Origin: Cupriavidus pinatubonensis
GTDB lineage: Bacteria; Pseudomonadota; Gammaproteobacteria; Burkholderiales; Burkholderiaceae
DNA length: 64,000 nt
Assembly (NCBI RefSeq): GCF_019602855.1
Contig: NZ_CP080767.1
Location: 2,418,001-2,482,000 of the forward strand
Direction of reading: 5' to 3'
Made by a program: the position numbers and the translations under genes
The notes under the pieces: model-generated
The model's input: the letters and a program-made list of their open reading frames with translations, nothing else
The model's database searches: none
Told to the model about the DNA's origin: nothing
Part shown: positions 48,919 to 58,571 of the stretch, piece after piece
Position numbering within the stretch: position 1 is the stretch's first letter
Layout of the letters: the number at the start of each line of letters is the position of its first letter

Positions 48919-49854
48919 ATGCAACGACGTCATTTTCTCGGCGCCTCCGCAGTCGCCTTGCTCTCCGCGTGCTCGTTCGGCCCGCGCCCTTCCACACCGG
49001 TTGAGCCCGCTAATCCGGTGGCCACACAGCCAGCGCCACGACCCATCAAGATCGGCCTGGCGCTCGGCGGTGGCGCCGCGCGTGGCTTTGCCCATATCGG
49101 CGTGATCAAGGCGCTCGAAGCACAAGGCATCCACCCGGACCTGGTCACGGGCACCAGTGCGGGCTCGGTGGTCGCAGCACTCTATGCCACCGGCATGAGC
49201 GGCTTCGAGCTCAACAAGCTCGCCCTGACCATGGATGAAGCCGCCATCGCCGACTGGGCCCTCCCCTTCGGCACCCGCTTTGGCGGCTGGCTCAAGGGGG
49301 AGGCCCTGCAGAACTACGTGAACCGGCTGGTTTCGAACCGCCCGATCGAGGCGATGAAGCTGCCGCTGGGCATTGTGGCAACCGACCTCAAGACCGGTGA
49401 GCGCATCCTCTTCCGGCGCGGCAATACGGGCCAGGCCGTGCGCGCGTCCAGCAGCGTGCCAGGCGTGTTCCAGCCGGTTTCCATCCAGGGCCGCGATTAT
49501 GTAGATGGCGGTCTGGTCGAGCCCGTGCCGGTCGATTCGGCGCGCAGCATGGGGGCCGATTTCGTCATCGCCGTCAACATCTCGGCAGACCCGTCCAGCC
49601 AGAAGAATGGCGGCCAGAGCGGCGTGTTGCTGCAGACCACGACCATCATGGGCCAGTCGATCAACAAGATGGCACTCGCGCGTGCGGACGTGGTGATCCG
49701 CCCTGAACTGCCGGACATGGGCAGCGGCGATTTCAACGCCCGCAACCGCGCCGTACTGGCAGGAGAACAGGCCACGGCGGCGATGATGGCGACCTTGCGC
49801 CAGAAGCTGGAACAGGCCCGGCTGCGGCCGGCCGGTACCGTGGCGGCGCAATAG
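48919..49854 (+). CDS. Patatin-like phospholipase lipoprotein
   Basis: Predicted lipid acyl hydrolase of the patatin/RssA type, 311 residues. The N-terminus (MQRRHFLGASAVALLSAC) looks like a lipoprotein signal with a twin-arginine start. A proline-rich linker follows, then the oxyanion loop LGGGAARG, the nucleophile S80 in GTSAGS and the dyad aspartate in DGGLVEP. All catalytic parts are intact. Bacterial relatives modify membrane phospholipids or act as effectors; the target here is unknown. The longer frame to 48601 overlaps gltX and is rejected. Confidence 0.9.
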   Translation: MQRRHFLGASAVALLSACSFGPRPSTPVEPANPVATQPAPRPIKIGLALGGGAARGFAHIGVIKALEAQGIHPDLVTGTSAGSVVAALYATGMSGFELNKLALTMDEAAIADWALPFGTRFGGWLKGEALQNYVNRLVSNRPIEAMKLPLGIVATDLKTGERILFRRGNTGQAVRASSSVPGVFQPVSIQGRDYVDGGLVEPVPVDSARSMGADFVIAVNISADPSSQKNGGQSGVLLQTTTIMGQSINKMALARADVVIRPELPDMGSGDFNARNRAVLAGEQATAAMMATLRQKLEQARLRPAGTVAAQ

Positions 49855-49868
49855 CCGGACTGCCGCAC

Positions 49869-49904
49869 AAAACAAAAGGACTGCCGGGGCAGTCCTTTTG
49901 TTTT
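49869..49904 (+). terminator. Bidirectional terminator between patatin and NlpC/P60 genes
   Basis: A long perfect stem of up to 17 bp (AAAACAAAAGGACTGCC and its complement) around a very short loop. A-rich and T-rich arms on both sides make it work for the convergent genes on either strand. Confidence 0.88.
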
Positions 49905-49920
49905 GGCGCATGGCTGACGA

Positions 49921-50607
49921 TCAGCCGCCGTACAGCGTGCGCGTGCTCGCGTTCGGGTCGAATCGCTTGAGCGTCTCGACCATGTTGCCGAGGCTGTCGC
50001 CGCGGCTCGACGACTGGTTGTCGTCGATGCGGCGTGCGCCGTTGTAGCGCGTCACCCAATAGGCGGCGCGCATGTCGTCGACACGGATCTTGCTGCCCGT
50101 GGACGGGGCATGCACGAACTTGTTGTCGCCGATATAGATGCCGACGTGCGAAAACGTCTGGCGCATGGTGTTGAAAAACACCAGATCGCCGGGGCGAAGG
50201 TCGCTGGCGGCCACGTTGGTGCCGACCTGGCTGATTTCGACGGAACGGCGCGGCAGCATGAAGCCGAAGGTGTCATGGAACACGTAGCGGACAAAGCCGC
50301 TGCAGTCCAGGCCGGATTCGGGGCTGTTGCCGCCGAAGCGGTAACGCACGCCGATCAGGCCAAGCGCGTTCATGACCAGGTCACCAGCCTTGCTGGCGAC
50401 ATTGCTGGTGGAAGTCACGACCGACGACAGCAAGCCACGCTTGCCTTCCGCATGCGTGTCCGCGCCCAGTTGGGCCGAAGCGTCGATGCGGGCATCGGGA
50501 TCCTTGAAGACCGTATCCGCCAGCACTCCATTCGACACAGTCGCACCGCAGGCAATGGCAATCCCTGCGGCAACGCGTGCCAGGGAATGAAGTACCGATC
50601 GCTGCAT
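49921..50607 (-). CDS. Secreted NlpC/P60 peptidoglycan endopeptidase
   Basis: Periplasmic cysteine peptidase of 228 residues, probably cutting stem-peptide bonds in peptidoglycan. The start at 50607 (AGGAGA upstream) gives a signal peptide ending near VLADT. The NlpC/P60 domain covers about 75-200: catalytic C102 in GLDCSGFVRY and histidine in SHVGIYIGDNKFVHA. The C-terminal tail is Ser/Arg-rich. The longer frame to 50709 lacks a signal. E. coli MepS and MepH are analogues, but direct orthology is not shown. Confidence 0.92.
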   Translation of the reverse strand: MQRSVLHSLARVAAGIAIACGATVSNGVLADTVFKDPDARIDASAQLGADTHAEGKRGLLSSVVTSTSNVASKAGDLVMNALGLIGVRYRFGGNSPESGLDCSGFVRYVFHDTFGFMLPRRSVEISQVGTNVAASDLRPGDLVFFNTMRQTFSHVGIYIGDNKFVHAPSTGSKIRVDDMRAAYWVTRYNGARRIDDNQSSSRGDSLGNMVETLKRFDPNASTRTLYGG

Positions 50608-50797
50608 TGGTTCTCCTGATGAATCGTTCGAATCATCCCCATCACGCCGGACGAATACCGCGGCGCGGATGGTGATGCCTGAATCATTGCGGGGATGAAC
50701 CGAACGCAAGAAGCGCGCCGGTCATATGGGCACAAAAACCGTGCAGGTCTCGCCGCAAAGCGGACGAGCGACCACCCCGAAAAATAGTCCTCGCGGG

Positions 50798-50826
50798 ATG
50801 GTATAGGCTTGTCACCCGCCTGTCAA
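50798..50826 (-). promoter_or_regulatory. Likely promoter of the NlpC/P60 gene
   Basis: On the minus strand: -35 TTGACA (50821-50826), 17-nt spacer, -10 TACCAT (50798-50803). The -35 is part of an 8-bp inverted repeat (50820-50847), so a repressor could bind there. The predicted leader is about 190 nt. Confidence 0.5.
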
Positions 50827-50919
50827 AGTTCGTTACAAATTTGACAGAAAGCGCTTTGCAATCAATGACCTACTTCATTTTTCGCATCTGGATTGTCGTT
50901 TTTTTCATCACAAATGCGT

Positions 50920-50941
50920 GACACCGCCGGGAGGCGGTGTC
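50920..50941 (-). terminator. Hairpin downstream of the yejF-type gene
   Basis: A perfect 9-bp stem GACACCGCC / GGCGGTGTC with loop GGGA, 19 nt past the stop of the ATPase gene. There is no T-run directly after it on the minus strand, though A/T-rich sequence follows about 15 nt later. It is a weak terminator or mRNA-protecting structure. Confidence 0.45.
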
Positions 50942-50960
50942 TTGCTGCACGGCAATGGAG

Positions 50961-52631
50961 TCAGGCTGCACCAATCTGGGCAGCAGCCATCAGCTTGCGC
51001 GTATAGGGATGTTGCGGCGCACCGAGAACGGCCTCGGTCTCCCCTGCCTCCACCACCTCGCCGGCCTTCATGACGATGACCCGGTGGGCCATCGCCCGGA
51101 TGACCGCAAGATCGTGGCTGATGAACAGATAGCTGAGGTTGTATTTGTGCTGCAACTGGGAAAGGAGACCCAGCACCTGCTGCTGGATCGAGACATCGAG
51201 CGCCGATGTGGGCTCGTCGAGCACCAGGATCTGCGGCTTGAGGATGAGCACCCGCGCGATCGCGATGCGCTGGCGTTGTCCGCCCGAGAATTCGTGCGGA
51301 TAGCGGCCGAGTGCAGTCCGGTCCAGTCCGACCTCGCGCAGCGCTTCGATAACCCGCTCGCGCGTGGTCTCGCGCTTCAGGCCCGGCTGGTGCAACGCCA
51401 GCCCTTCCCCGACGATCTGCTCGATCGTCATGCGCGGCGACAGCGACCCGAACGGATCCTGGAACACCACCTGCATGCGCGCGCGCAACTTGCAGCGGTC
51501 CTTGCTCGTGGCGTCGTCGAAGCTGCGGCCCAGGAAATGGATCGTGCCCGCGCTCTTGCGCTGCAGCGCCAGCACGGTATGGGCCAGCGTGGTCTTGCCG
51601 GAGCCAGATTCCCCGACGATGCCGATGGTTTCGCCTTCGCGCAGCTGAAAATCGACGTCCTTCACCGCAGCGAACTGGTCCTTGCCGAACCAGCCGGCGA
51701 TGCCCTTGCGCTTGCGCGCGTAGTTGACGCACAGGCCGCGCGCCTCCAGCAGCGTCGGCGCCAGTGGCACGAGCGGCAGCACCTCGCGCCGCGGGCGACT
51801 GTCGATCAGCTTGCGCGTGTAGGGATGCTGCGGCGAGGCGAACACCTGCGCGGTCTCGCCGGTCTCGACCAGCACGCCCTTCTCCATGACACCGACACGC
51901 TGTGCGAACGAACGCACGAGGTTCAGGTCATGGGTGATCAGCATCACCGCCATGCCGAACTCGGCCTGGAGATCACGCAACAGGTCCACGATCTGCGCGC
52001 GAATGGTGACGTCGAGCGCCGTGGTCGGCTCGTCCGCGAGCAGCAGCTTCGGGCGGCAGGCGAGCGCCATGGCGATCATCGCGCGCTGGCGCTGCCCGCC
52101 GGAAAGCTGGTGCGGGAAACTGTCGAAGCGGTGTGCCGCATCGCTGATGCCGGTGCGTTCCAGCAGTGCAATCGCGCGTTCGCGCGCAGCGCGCCGGTCG
52201 AGCCCTTCGTGGAGCGCCAGCGTCTCGACAATCTGGTTGCCGATCGTATACAGCGGGTTCAGCGCGGTCATCGGCTCCTGGAAGATCATGGCGATCTCCG
52301 CACCGCGGATGGCGCGCATGTCACGGTCCGATACGTCGAGCAGGTTGCGGCCCTCGAACCGGATCGCACCCTGGTAGGCAGCGTCCTCGACGAGCCGCAA
52401 CATGGCAAGCGCGGTGACCGTCTTGCCGGAGCCCGACTCACCCACCAGCGCATAGCGCTCGCCGGCACGCAGGTCGAAGCTGACCTCGCGCACGGCGCGG
52501 GTAGCGTCGTCGCCGTGACCAAACGTCACCGACAGCTTGTCCACGCAGATCAGCGTACTGCCCGGCGCCGGGGACGGCGTCGGCTCGAGCGGCATGGCCT
52601 CCGCTTCCCGCAGCTTCGGTACCACGTTCAT
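50961..52631 (-). CDS. yejF: Oligopeptide ABC transporter ATPase with two ABC domains (YejF-like)
   Basis: Fused double ATPase of 556 residues. Domain 1 (about 25-270) has GESGSGKTVTA, LSGGQRQRAM and LLADEPTTALD. Domain 2 (about 300-545) has GESGSGKTTLA, FSGGQRQRIAIA and LVLDEPTSALD. It powers import with the YejB and YejE permeases and the YejA receptor; in E. coli this system takes up oligopeptides and microcin C. It overlaps yejE by 4 nt and is the last gene of the operon. Confidence 0.93.
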   Translation of the reverse strand: MNVVPKLREAEAMPLEPTPSPAPGSTLICVDKLSVTFGHGDDATRAVREVSFDLRAGERYALVGESGSGKTVTALAMLRLVEDAAYQGAIRFEGRNLLDVSDRDMRAIRGAEIAMIFQEPMTALNPLYTIGNQIVETLALHEGLDRRAARERAIALLERTGISDAAHRFDSFPHQLSGGQRQRAMIAMALACRPKLLLADEPTTALDVTIRAQIVDLLRDLQAEFGMAVMLITHDLNLVRSFAQRVGVMEKGVLVETGETAQVFASPQHPYTRKLIDSRPRREVLPLVPLAPTLLEARGLCVNYARKRKGIAGWFGKDQFAAVKDVDFQLREGETIGIVGESGSGKTTLAHTVLALQRKSAGTIHFLGRSFDDATSKDRCKLRARMQVVFQDPFGSLSPRMTIEQIVGEGLALHQPGLKRETTRERVIEALREVGLDRTALGRYPHEFSGGQRQRIAIARVLILKPQILVLDEPTSALDVSIQQQVLGLLSQLQHKYNLSYLFISHDLAVIRAMAHRVIVMKAGEVVEAGETEAVLGAPQHPYTRKLMAAAQIGAA

Positions 52632-53752
52632 GGCGTCACCCCTGCCGGCGCGCCGGCCGGCACCTTCGGCGCCACGCGGCCGCGCAGCGCAGCCAGGCCC
52701 AGGCGCGTATCGAACGCATCGCGCAACGCGTCACCCATGAACGTCAGCAACAGCAAGGTGACCACGAGTACCGTGAAGGTCGACAGCGAGATCCACCAGG
52801 CATCGAGGTTGCCCTTGCCCTGCGCGAGCAGCTCGCCAAGGCTCGGCGTAGTCGGCGGCACGCCCAGGCCCAGAAAGTCCAGGCTGGTCAGCGCAAGGAT
52901 CGCAGCACTCATGCGGAACGGCAGGAACGTGATCACCGGAGTCAGGCTGTTGGGCAGGATATGGCGCCACATGATCTGCACATTGGACAGACCAAGCGCC
53001 CGCGCCGCCTTCACATAGTCGAGCGAACGATTGCGGTAGAACTCCGCGCGCACGTAGTCCGACAGGCCCATCCAGCCGAACAACGACAGCAGGATGATCA
53101 GCAGCGCCAGGCTCGGCTCGAAGATCGACGCAAAGATGATCAGCAGGTACAGCTCCGGCATGGAACTCCAGATCTCGATGGCCCGCTGAGAGAACAGGTC
53201 GAAGCGCCCGCCGAAGAAGCCCATCAGCGCCCCAGTCAGCGTACCGATCAGCACGCCGATCAGCGTGAGCGCAAGCCCGAAGAGCACCGACACGCGGAAG
53301 CCATAGAGCAGGCGCGCCAGCACGTCGCGGCCGCGATCGTCGGTGCCAAGCCAGTTCTCGGCCGACGGCGGCGCCGGATTGGGTTCCTTGGCGAAGTAAT
53401 TGAGCGAATCGTACGAATAGTGGTTCAGCGGGAATACCGCGAAATTGCCGTTGGTGGTGATGCGGTCGCGGATGTACGGATCCAGGTAATCGGCCGGCGT
53501 GGCGAAATCACCGTCGAACGCGGTTTCCGGATAGACCTTGACGATCGGGAAATACCACGCGTCCTTGTACCGCACCACCAGCGGGCGATTGCTCGACAGG
53601 ACTTCCGCGCACAGGCTGAGCACGAAGATCGCGACGAACAGGATCAGGCTCCAGTAGCCCAGGCGATTGCGCCGGAAACGCTGCCAGGCCCGCTGGCGCG
53701 GGGACGGCGAATGCGGCAGGCCGTTCGGCACCGATTGCGAGAGGACTTTCAT
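52628..53752 (-). CDS. yejE: Oligopeptide ABC transporter permease (YejE-like)
   Basis: DppC/OppC-type permease, 374 residues. After an Arg-rich cytoplasmic start (RQRAWQRFRRNRLGYW) comes the first helix, a long periplasmic loop of about 140 residues typical of YejE, and five helices. The EAA-type motif is in DYVKAARALGLSNVQIMWRHILPN. The start at 53752 is used because it overlaps the yejB stop by 4 nt. Co-translated with yejB and yejF. Confidence 0.93.
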   Translation of the reverse strand: MKVLSQSVPNGLPHSPSPRQRAWQRFRRNRLGYWSLILFVAIFVLSLCAEVLSSNRPLVVRYKDAWYFPIVKVYPETAFDGDFATPADYLDPYIRDRITTNGNFAVFPLNHYSYDSLNYFAKEPNPAPPSAENWLGTDDRGRDVLARLLYGFRVSVLFGLALTLIGVLIGTLTGALMGFFGGRFDLFSQRAIEIWSSMPELYLLIIFASIFEPSLALLIILLSLFGWMGLSDYVRAEFYRNRSLDYVKAARALGLSNVQIMWRHILPNSLTPVITFLPFRMSAAILALTSLDFLGLGVPPTTPSLGELLAQGKGNLDAWWISLSTFTVLVVTLLLLTFMGDALRDAFDTRLGLAALRGRVAPKVPAGAPAGVTP

Positions 53753-54801
53753 TTGTGCAGGGCCTCGAAGTGGATGCGCGGGTCGACCAGCACGTAGCAA
53801 ACGTCGGAAATCAGCCGGGTCACCAGGCCGATCAGCGTAAACAGGTAGAGCGTGCCGAGCACGACGGGATAGTCGCGCCGCAATACCGCTTCATAGGACA
53901 ACAGCCCGAGGCCATCAAGCGAGAAGAGCGTTTCGATCAGCAGCGAGCCCGTGAAGAACGCGCCGATGAACGCAGCCGGAAACCCCGTCACGAGCGGGAT
54001 CAGCGCATTGCGGAACACATGCTTCCACAGCACGCGGCGCTCCGACAAACCCTTGGCCCTTGCCGTCAGTACATACTGCCGGCGGATCTCGTCCAGGAAC
54101 GCGTTCTTGGTCAGCATGGTCACCACGGCAAAGCTGCCCACCACCGATGCGGTGATCGGCAGCACCAAGTGCCACAGGTAATCCATGACCTTGCCCATCA
54201 GCGAGAGCTGGTCCCAGTTGTCGGAAGTCAGGCCGCGCAGCGGGAACCACTGAACGAAGGTGCCGCCGCCGAACAGCACGAGCAGCAGCACGCCCAGCAC
54301 GAAACCCGGAATCGCGTAGCCGACCAGCACGATCATGCTGGTCACCACGTCGAAGCGGCTACCCGCCCGGATCGCCTTCGAAATACCGAGCGGCACCGAT
54401 ATCAGGTAAGTCAGGAAGAACGTCCATAGCCCCAGGCTGACCGAAACCGGCAGCTTGGACTTCACCAACTCCCACACACTGCGGTGCTGGAAGTAGCTCT
54501 GGCCGAGATCGAACCGCGCAAAGCGCTTGAGCATCAGGAAGTAGCGTTCGAGCGGCGGCTTGTCGAAACCGTACAGCGCCTGGATTTCCTTGATCTTCTC
54601 GGGATCGACCCCGCGCCGGCCACGGTACTCGGCACCGCCGCCACTCGCCTCGCCGCTGCCGCCGCCACGCCCCTTCAGTTCCAGCATCATCTGCTCGACG
54701 GGGCCACCCGGCACGAACTGGATGACGACAAAGGTCAGCGTGATGACGCCGATCAGCGTCGGGATCATCAGCAAAATGCGCTTGAACAGATAGGCAAGCA
54801 T
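53749..54801 (-). CDS. yejB: Oligopeptide ABC transporter permease (YejB-like)
   Basis: DppB/OppB-type permease, 350 residues, about six helices. It opens MLAYLFKRILLMIPTLIGVITL, as in the family. The insertion with GRGGGSGEASGGGAEYRGR (about 45-65) and the YGFDKPPLERY motif are typical of YejB. EAA-type motif: YVLTARAKGLSERRVLWKHVFRN. AAGGAAC lies 5 nt before the ATG. The gap to yejA is 16 nt. Confidence 0.94.
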   Translation of the reverse strand: MLAYLFKRILLMIPTLIGVITLTFVVIQFVPGGPVEQMMLELKGRGGGSGEASGGGAEYRGRRGVDPEKIKEIQALYGFDKPPLERYFLMLKRFARFDLGQSYFQHRSVWELVKSKLPVSVSLGLWTFFLTYLISVPLGISKAIRAGSRFDVVTSMIVLVGYAIPGFVLGVLLLVLFGGGTFVQWFPLRGLTSDNWDQLSLMGKVMDYLWHLVLPITASVVGSFAVVTMLTKNAFLDEIRRQYVLTARAKGLSERRVLWKHVFRNALIPLVTGFPAAFIGAFFTGSLLIETLFSLDGLGLLSYEAVLRRDYPVVLGTLYLFTLIGLVTRLISDVCYVLVDPRIHFEALHK

Positions 54802-54817
54802 CGGCCGTTCCTTTTGC

Positions 54818-56701
54818 TCAGCGAGCCTTCGGTTGCACGTCGGTGCGCCACCAGTTGCTCAGAATCCAGCCTTCGGCAGTGTAGTAATAAGGCAGCCGGT
54901 CCTTGGGATAGCCCAGCTCCTTGCGATACGCGACCCGATGCGACGCACTGTACCAGTTTGGCACGATGTAGTACCCATGCATCAGCACGCGGTCCAGTGC
55001 CCTGCCCGCGGTGACGAGTTCTTCACGCGTGTTGGCATGCAGCACGTTATCGACAAGCTGGTCCACCTGCGGCGACTTCAGCCCGAACAGGTTGTCCGAG
55101 CCCGGCGTGTCGGCCGCTTCGCTGGAAAACCGGTCGCGCAGTTCGTTGCCGGGGCTCTGCGAATCGGGGAAACGGATCGACACCATGTCGAAATCGAAAT
55201 CTTCGAGCCGCTTCTGGTACAGCGCGTAGTCGGTGGTGCGCTGGTTCACCTGGATGCCGAGCTTCTCGAGATTTCGGACATAGGTGGTAATCACGCGGCT
55301 CATCGCGCCGCCATCATCGAGGAACTCGAACACCATCGGTTCGCCCTTGGCGTTGCGCAGTGCATCATCGGTATAGGTCCAGCCGGCCTGCGCCAGCAGG
55401 CGGCGTGCTTCGCGCAGGTTGTCGCGCAGCGTTCGCGGGGGGTTCGTGGACGGCTGCACGACGTCGGGGCCGAAGACTTCGGGCGCCAGCTTTGCGTGCA
55501 TCGGCTCCAGCAATTTCAGTTCGCTCGGCCCCGGCTTGCCGTCGAACGTGGCGCTGGCCGCCAGTTCGCTATTGGAGAACCAGCTGTCCAGGCGCTTGTA
55601 TGCGCCATAGAAAAGCTGGCGGTTGAGCCATTCGAAATCCAGCGCGAGGATCAGCGCCTGCCTGACGCGCACGTCCTTGAAGATGGGCTTGCGCATGTTC
55701 ATGACAAAACCCTGCATGCCCGCGCCGTTGCGGTGCGGGAACTCCGTCTTGATCAGCTCGCCCTTGGTGAACTTCGTGCCCTGGTAGCTCTTGGCCCAGT
55801 TCTTGGCACGGTACTCGACGATCGCATCGAACTCGCCCGCCTTGAACGCTTCGAGCTTGGCGGTTTCGTCCTTGTAGAGCCGGTAGATGACGCGGTCGAA
55901 ATTGAAGGTGCCGCGCCGCACGGCCAGCTTCTTGCCCCAGTAGTTCGGATCACGCTTGAAGATGATGCCGCGGCCCGCGTCATAGCGATCGATGATGTAC
56001 GGGCCGCTGGTCACCGGTTCTTCGAACGTCAGCTTCTCGAAGGGCACGGCCTGGGTCCATTTCTTCGAGAACACCGGCAACGAGCCGACGATCAGCGGCA
56101 GTTCGCGGTTGCGTTGCTTGAAATCAAAGCGCACGCTGCGTTCCCCCGTGACCACGACCGACTTCACGTCCATGCACATGCTGCGGTAGCCCGGGCTGGA
56201 CGCCTTGCTCATCAGCATGTCGTAGGAATATTTCACGTCCGATGCGAGGACCGGGTCGCCGTTGGCGAAGCGCGCTTCGGGGCGGATATGGAAGACGACT
56301 GAAAGCTCGTCCGGCGCCACCGTGACATCGTCAGCCAGCAGCCCGTAGGCGCTCGCGGTTTCGTCGGCGCTGCTGATCAGCAGCGACTCGAACATCAAGG
56401 CGTTCAGGCCGGGCGCGGCGGTACCCTTCAGCGTGAACGGATTGAACTTGTCGAAGCTCGTGCGGCGGTCCGGGTTGGCCAGCACCAGCGTGCCGCCGAC
56501 CGGAGCGTCCGGATTCACGTAATCGAAATACTTGAAATCGGCCGGGTACTTGAGATTCCCGTGCAAGGCAAAGCCATGCGCCGCATTCGCCGTTGCGGGA
56601 ATGCCCGCAGCGAGCGCCAGCGCCAGCCCAAACCGCAGTACCGTGTCTCGACGGAAGCACTGCCATGCCGCCTGAAGCGGCCAACGTGCTTGTATAGGCA
56701 T
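54818..56701 (-). CDS. yejA: Periplasmic oligopeptide-binding protein (YejA-like, SBP family 5)
   Basis: Receptor of 627 residues for the YejBEF importer. The start at 56701 has GGAGG 11 nt upstream; the signal peptide ends near TANAAHG. The early HGFALHGNLKYPADFKYFDYVNPDAPVGG stretch is the YejA hallmark, and the SBP_bac_5 fold fills the rest. It is the first gene of the yejABEF operon and divergent from fabI across about 210 nt. Confidence 0.92.
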   Translation of the reverse strand: MPIQARWPLQAAWQCFRRDTVLRFGLALALAAGIPATANAAHGFALHGNLKYPADFKYFDYVNPDAPVGGTLVLANPDRRTSFDKFNPFTLKGTAAPGLNALMFESLLISSADETASAYGLLADDVTVAPDELSVVFHIRPEARFANGDPVLASDVKYSYDMLMSKASSPGYRSMCMDVKSVVVTGERSVRFDFKQRNRELPLIVGSLPVFSKKWTQAVPFEKLTFEEPVTSGPYIIDRYDAGRGIIFKRDPNYWGKKLAVRRGTFNFDRVIYRLYKDETAKLEAFKAGEFDAIVEYRAKNWAKSYQGTKFTKGELIKTEFPHRNGAGMQGFVMNMRKPIFKDVRVRQALILALDFEWLNRQLFYGAYKRLDSWFSNSELAASATFDGKPGPSELKLLEPMHAKLAPEVFGPDVVQPSTNPPRTLRDNLREARRLLAQAGWTYTDDALRNAKGEPMVFEFLDDGGAMSRVITTYVRNLEKLGIQVNQRTTDYALYQKRLEDFDFDMVSIRFPDSQSPGNELRDRFSSEAADTPGSDNLFGLKSPQVDQLVDNVLHANTREELVTAGRALDRVLMHGYYIVPNWYSASHRVAYRKELGYPKDRLPYYYTAEGWILSNWWRTDVQPKAR

Positions 56702-56910
56702 CCCGCTGGATTCCTCCAATATGACGCTGAGGTCCGGCGTTCTGCAGCCGGGCCAAGTTGTGAGACAATTTTACATGCGTCCGGGTAGGCTCCAGCCATC
56801 CGGACATTCCCTCTACACGGCGCAATAAAGTGGCCGTCGGACACCGGGGCATGCCCACGGCCGCGTGGCCGCAGCAGGAAGCGTGCCCGATACAACACCT
56901 TGGAGAACTT

Positions 56911-57693
56911 ATGGGATTTCTGGCAGGTAAGCGGATCCTCATCACCGGCTTGCTATCGAACCGTTCGATCGCCTATGGCATCGCATCGGCCTGCAAACGC
57001 GAAGGCGCCGAACTCGCCTTCACCTACGTCGGCGAACGGTTCAAGGACCGGATCAGCGACTTTGCCAAGGAATTCGGCACCGATCTCGTCTTCGAATGCG
57101 ACGTCGGCAGCGACGAGCAGATCGCCGCAACCTTCGACGGTCTCGGCAAGCGCTGGGAAAAGCTCGACGGCCTGGTGCACTCGATCGGTTTCGCCCCGCG
57201 CGAAGCCATTGCCGGCGATTTCCTGGAAGGCCTGTCGCGCGAAGGCTTCCGCATTGCCCATGACATCTCCGCATACAGCTTCCCGGCGCTGGCCAAGGCC
57301 GCGCTGCCGATGCTGTCGGACAAGGCTTCGCTGCTGACGCTGACCTATCTCGGCGCCGAGCGCGTGGTCCCGAACTACAACACCATGGGCCTGGCCAAGG
57401 CCGCGCTTGAGGCGAGCGTGCGCTACCTGGCGGCGTCGGTCGGCCCGCGCGGCATCCGCGCGAACGGCATTTCGGCCGGCCCGATCAAGACCCTGGCTGC
57501 GTCCGGCATCAAGGACTTCGGCAAGCTGCTCAATGCCTTCGAAAACTCGGCCCCGCTGCGTCGCAACGTGACCATCGAGGAAGTCGGCAATGTCGCGGCC
57601 TTCCTGCTGTCCGACCTCGCCAGCGGCGTGACCGGCGAGATTACCTACGTCGACGCCGGCTTCAACATTGTTGGCGCGGGTCTGCCGGAGTAA
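56911..57693 (+). CDS. fabI: Enoyl-[acyl-carrier-protein] reductase (NADH)
   Basis: Last reductive step of fatty acid elongation, target of triclosan-type inhibitors. The 260-residue SDR protein has the catalytic Y146, Y156 and K163 at the same numbering as the E. coli enzyme ([14 protein letters not shown]), and the cofactor motif [20 protein letters not shown] lies 5 nt before the ATG. The longer frame to 56830 has no support. A strong terminator follows. Confidence 0.98.
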   Translation: MGFLAGKRILITGLLSNRSIAYGIASACKREGAELAFTYVGERFKDRISDFAKEFGTDLVFECDVGSDEQIAATFDGLGKRWEKLDGLVHSIGFAPREAIAGDFLEGLSREGFRIAHDISAYSFPALAKAALPMLSDKASLLTLTYLGAERVVPNYNTMGLAKAALEASVRYLAASVGPRGIRANGISAGPIKTLAASGIKDFGKLLNAFENSAPLRRNVTIEEVGNVAAFLLSDLASGVTGEITYVDAGFNIVGAGLPE

Positions 57694-57735
57694 TCAGCGC
57701 AAACAGCGCAAGCTCAAACCCGCCAACCGGCCCTG

Positions 57736-57767
57736 AAGGGGTGCCAGCGCTTGCTGGCACCCCTTTT
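57736..57767 (+). terminator. Intrinsic terminator after fabI
   Basis: A perfect 13-bp stem (AAGGGGTGCCAGC and its complement) with loop GCTT, ending in CCCCTTTTT. It lies 42 nt past the fabI stop and before the convergent lipoprotein gene. Confidence 0.92.
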
Positions 57768-57799
57768 TCATTGGGTCAGCCCGGGCGCGTCCGCTGGCG

Positions 57800-58135
57800 T
57801 CAGCGTCCCATGCGCCGATCGTAGCGATTCGAGATACGGCCCAGCAGGTTAGGATCGCGCGAATCGCTCGCATCGAACTGCACCCGCACCGAGCCGTCGG
57901 CCTGCCGCTGCACACTGGCGCGGACGACCGTGTTGCCGTAGTTCCCCGCGATGGAGCCGCTCGCGTAGTCCTGCACGCTGACGGCCACGCCTTCATCGCG
58001 CATGGCGCCCGCCGCGGCATCGAAGGAACGATCGAAACTCGCCGGCGTCCCTGGAGCGGGAACGCCATAGTATGTACACCCGCCCTGCAGGAGCAGCAGG
58101 ACGACGGCAAACACTGCCAGCACGATGCGTTTCAT
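57800..58135 (-). CDS. Small lipoprotein, glycine zipper-free, function unknown
   Basis: A 111-residue protein with a clear lipoprotein signal (MKRIVLAVFAVVLLLLQGGC). The mature part has FDRSFDAAAGAMRDEGVAVSVQDY and a strand-rich end (VVRASVQRQADGSVRVQFDASDS). This alpha/beta layout is like small envelope lipoproteins of unknown role in Burkholderiales. I cannot name a function. It is convergent with fabI and has no partner genes. Confidence 0.82.
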   Translation of the reverse strand: MKRIVLAVFAVVLLLLQGGCTYYGVPAPGTPASFDRSFDAAAGAMRDEGVAVSVQDYASGSIAGNYGNTVVRASVQRQADGSVRVQFDASDSRDPNLLGRISNRYDRRMGR

Positions 58136-58571
58136 GGCGCCACCTTCGTCCGGACCGGACCGAGTGATGTTCCCGATACGACCTTAGTGCGTCGCTGCCA
58201 CATTTTCAATTTCTACTGCAACAACGGGATCTGCCGCGGCGCAAACGACGCGCCGTTCCTACCCAATCCCAGTCGCCGCCGTTTGCCTGCCATGTGCCTT
58301 TCCTCTGCCTAATATGGGGAAACACCGGGTCGCCTAACGCTTCGCGACCTTGGCGCCATGGCTCTTTCCGCACGCCTCAGACCGCCGCCGCTCGCGCTCT
58401 ACGCGTTTTCCCCGACTGTCCCGAGATGCAAACAGGTTGTCCCGCATAGTCAAACCGCGACCCGCCAATCTCCGATACTTCGCCAGTCGCTTCCGAGACC
58501 ATGTCACGGTCCCGGGCCGCCCGATACCGGCATGACCAAAAGGGCGTTCAAGATTCTCAGGAGAAGCATTC
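58136..58571. other. Long intergenic region, lipoprotein gene to MFS gene
   Basis: These 436 bases lie between divergent genes. I found no tRNA, hairpin terminator or well-spaced promoter, only the AGGAGA ribosome-binding site just before the MFS start. A minus-strand open frame of 85 codons (58334-58591) overlaps the MFS start and looks like chance. Confidence 0.35.

Larger units (their letters stand above)
50608..50960. other. Intergenic region upstream of the NlpC/P60 gene
   Basis: These 353 bases hold the likely NlpC/P60 promoter (50798-50826), an inverted repeat CTGTCAAA/TTTGACAG (50820-50847), and a 9-bp hairpin at 50920-50941. The hairpin lies 19 nt past the end of the ATPase gene and lacks a T-run. 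No gene was seen. Confidence 0.45.
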
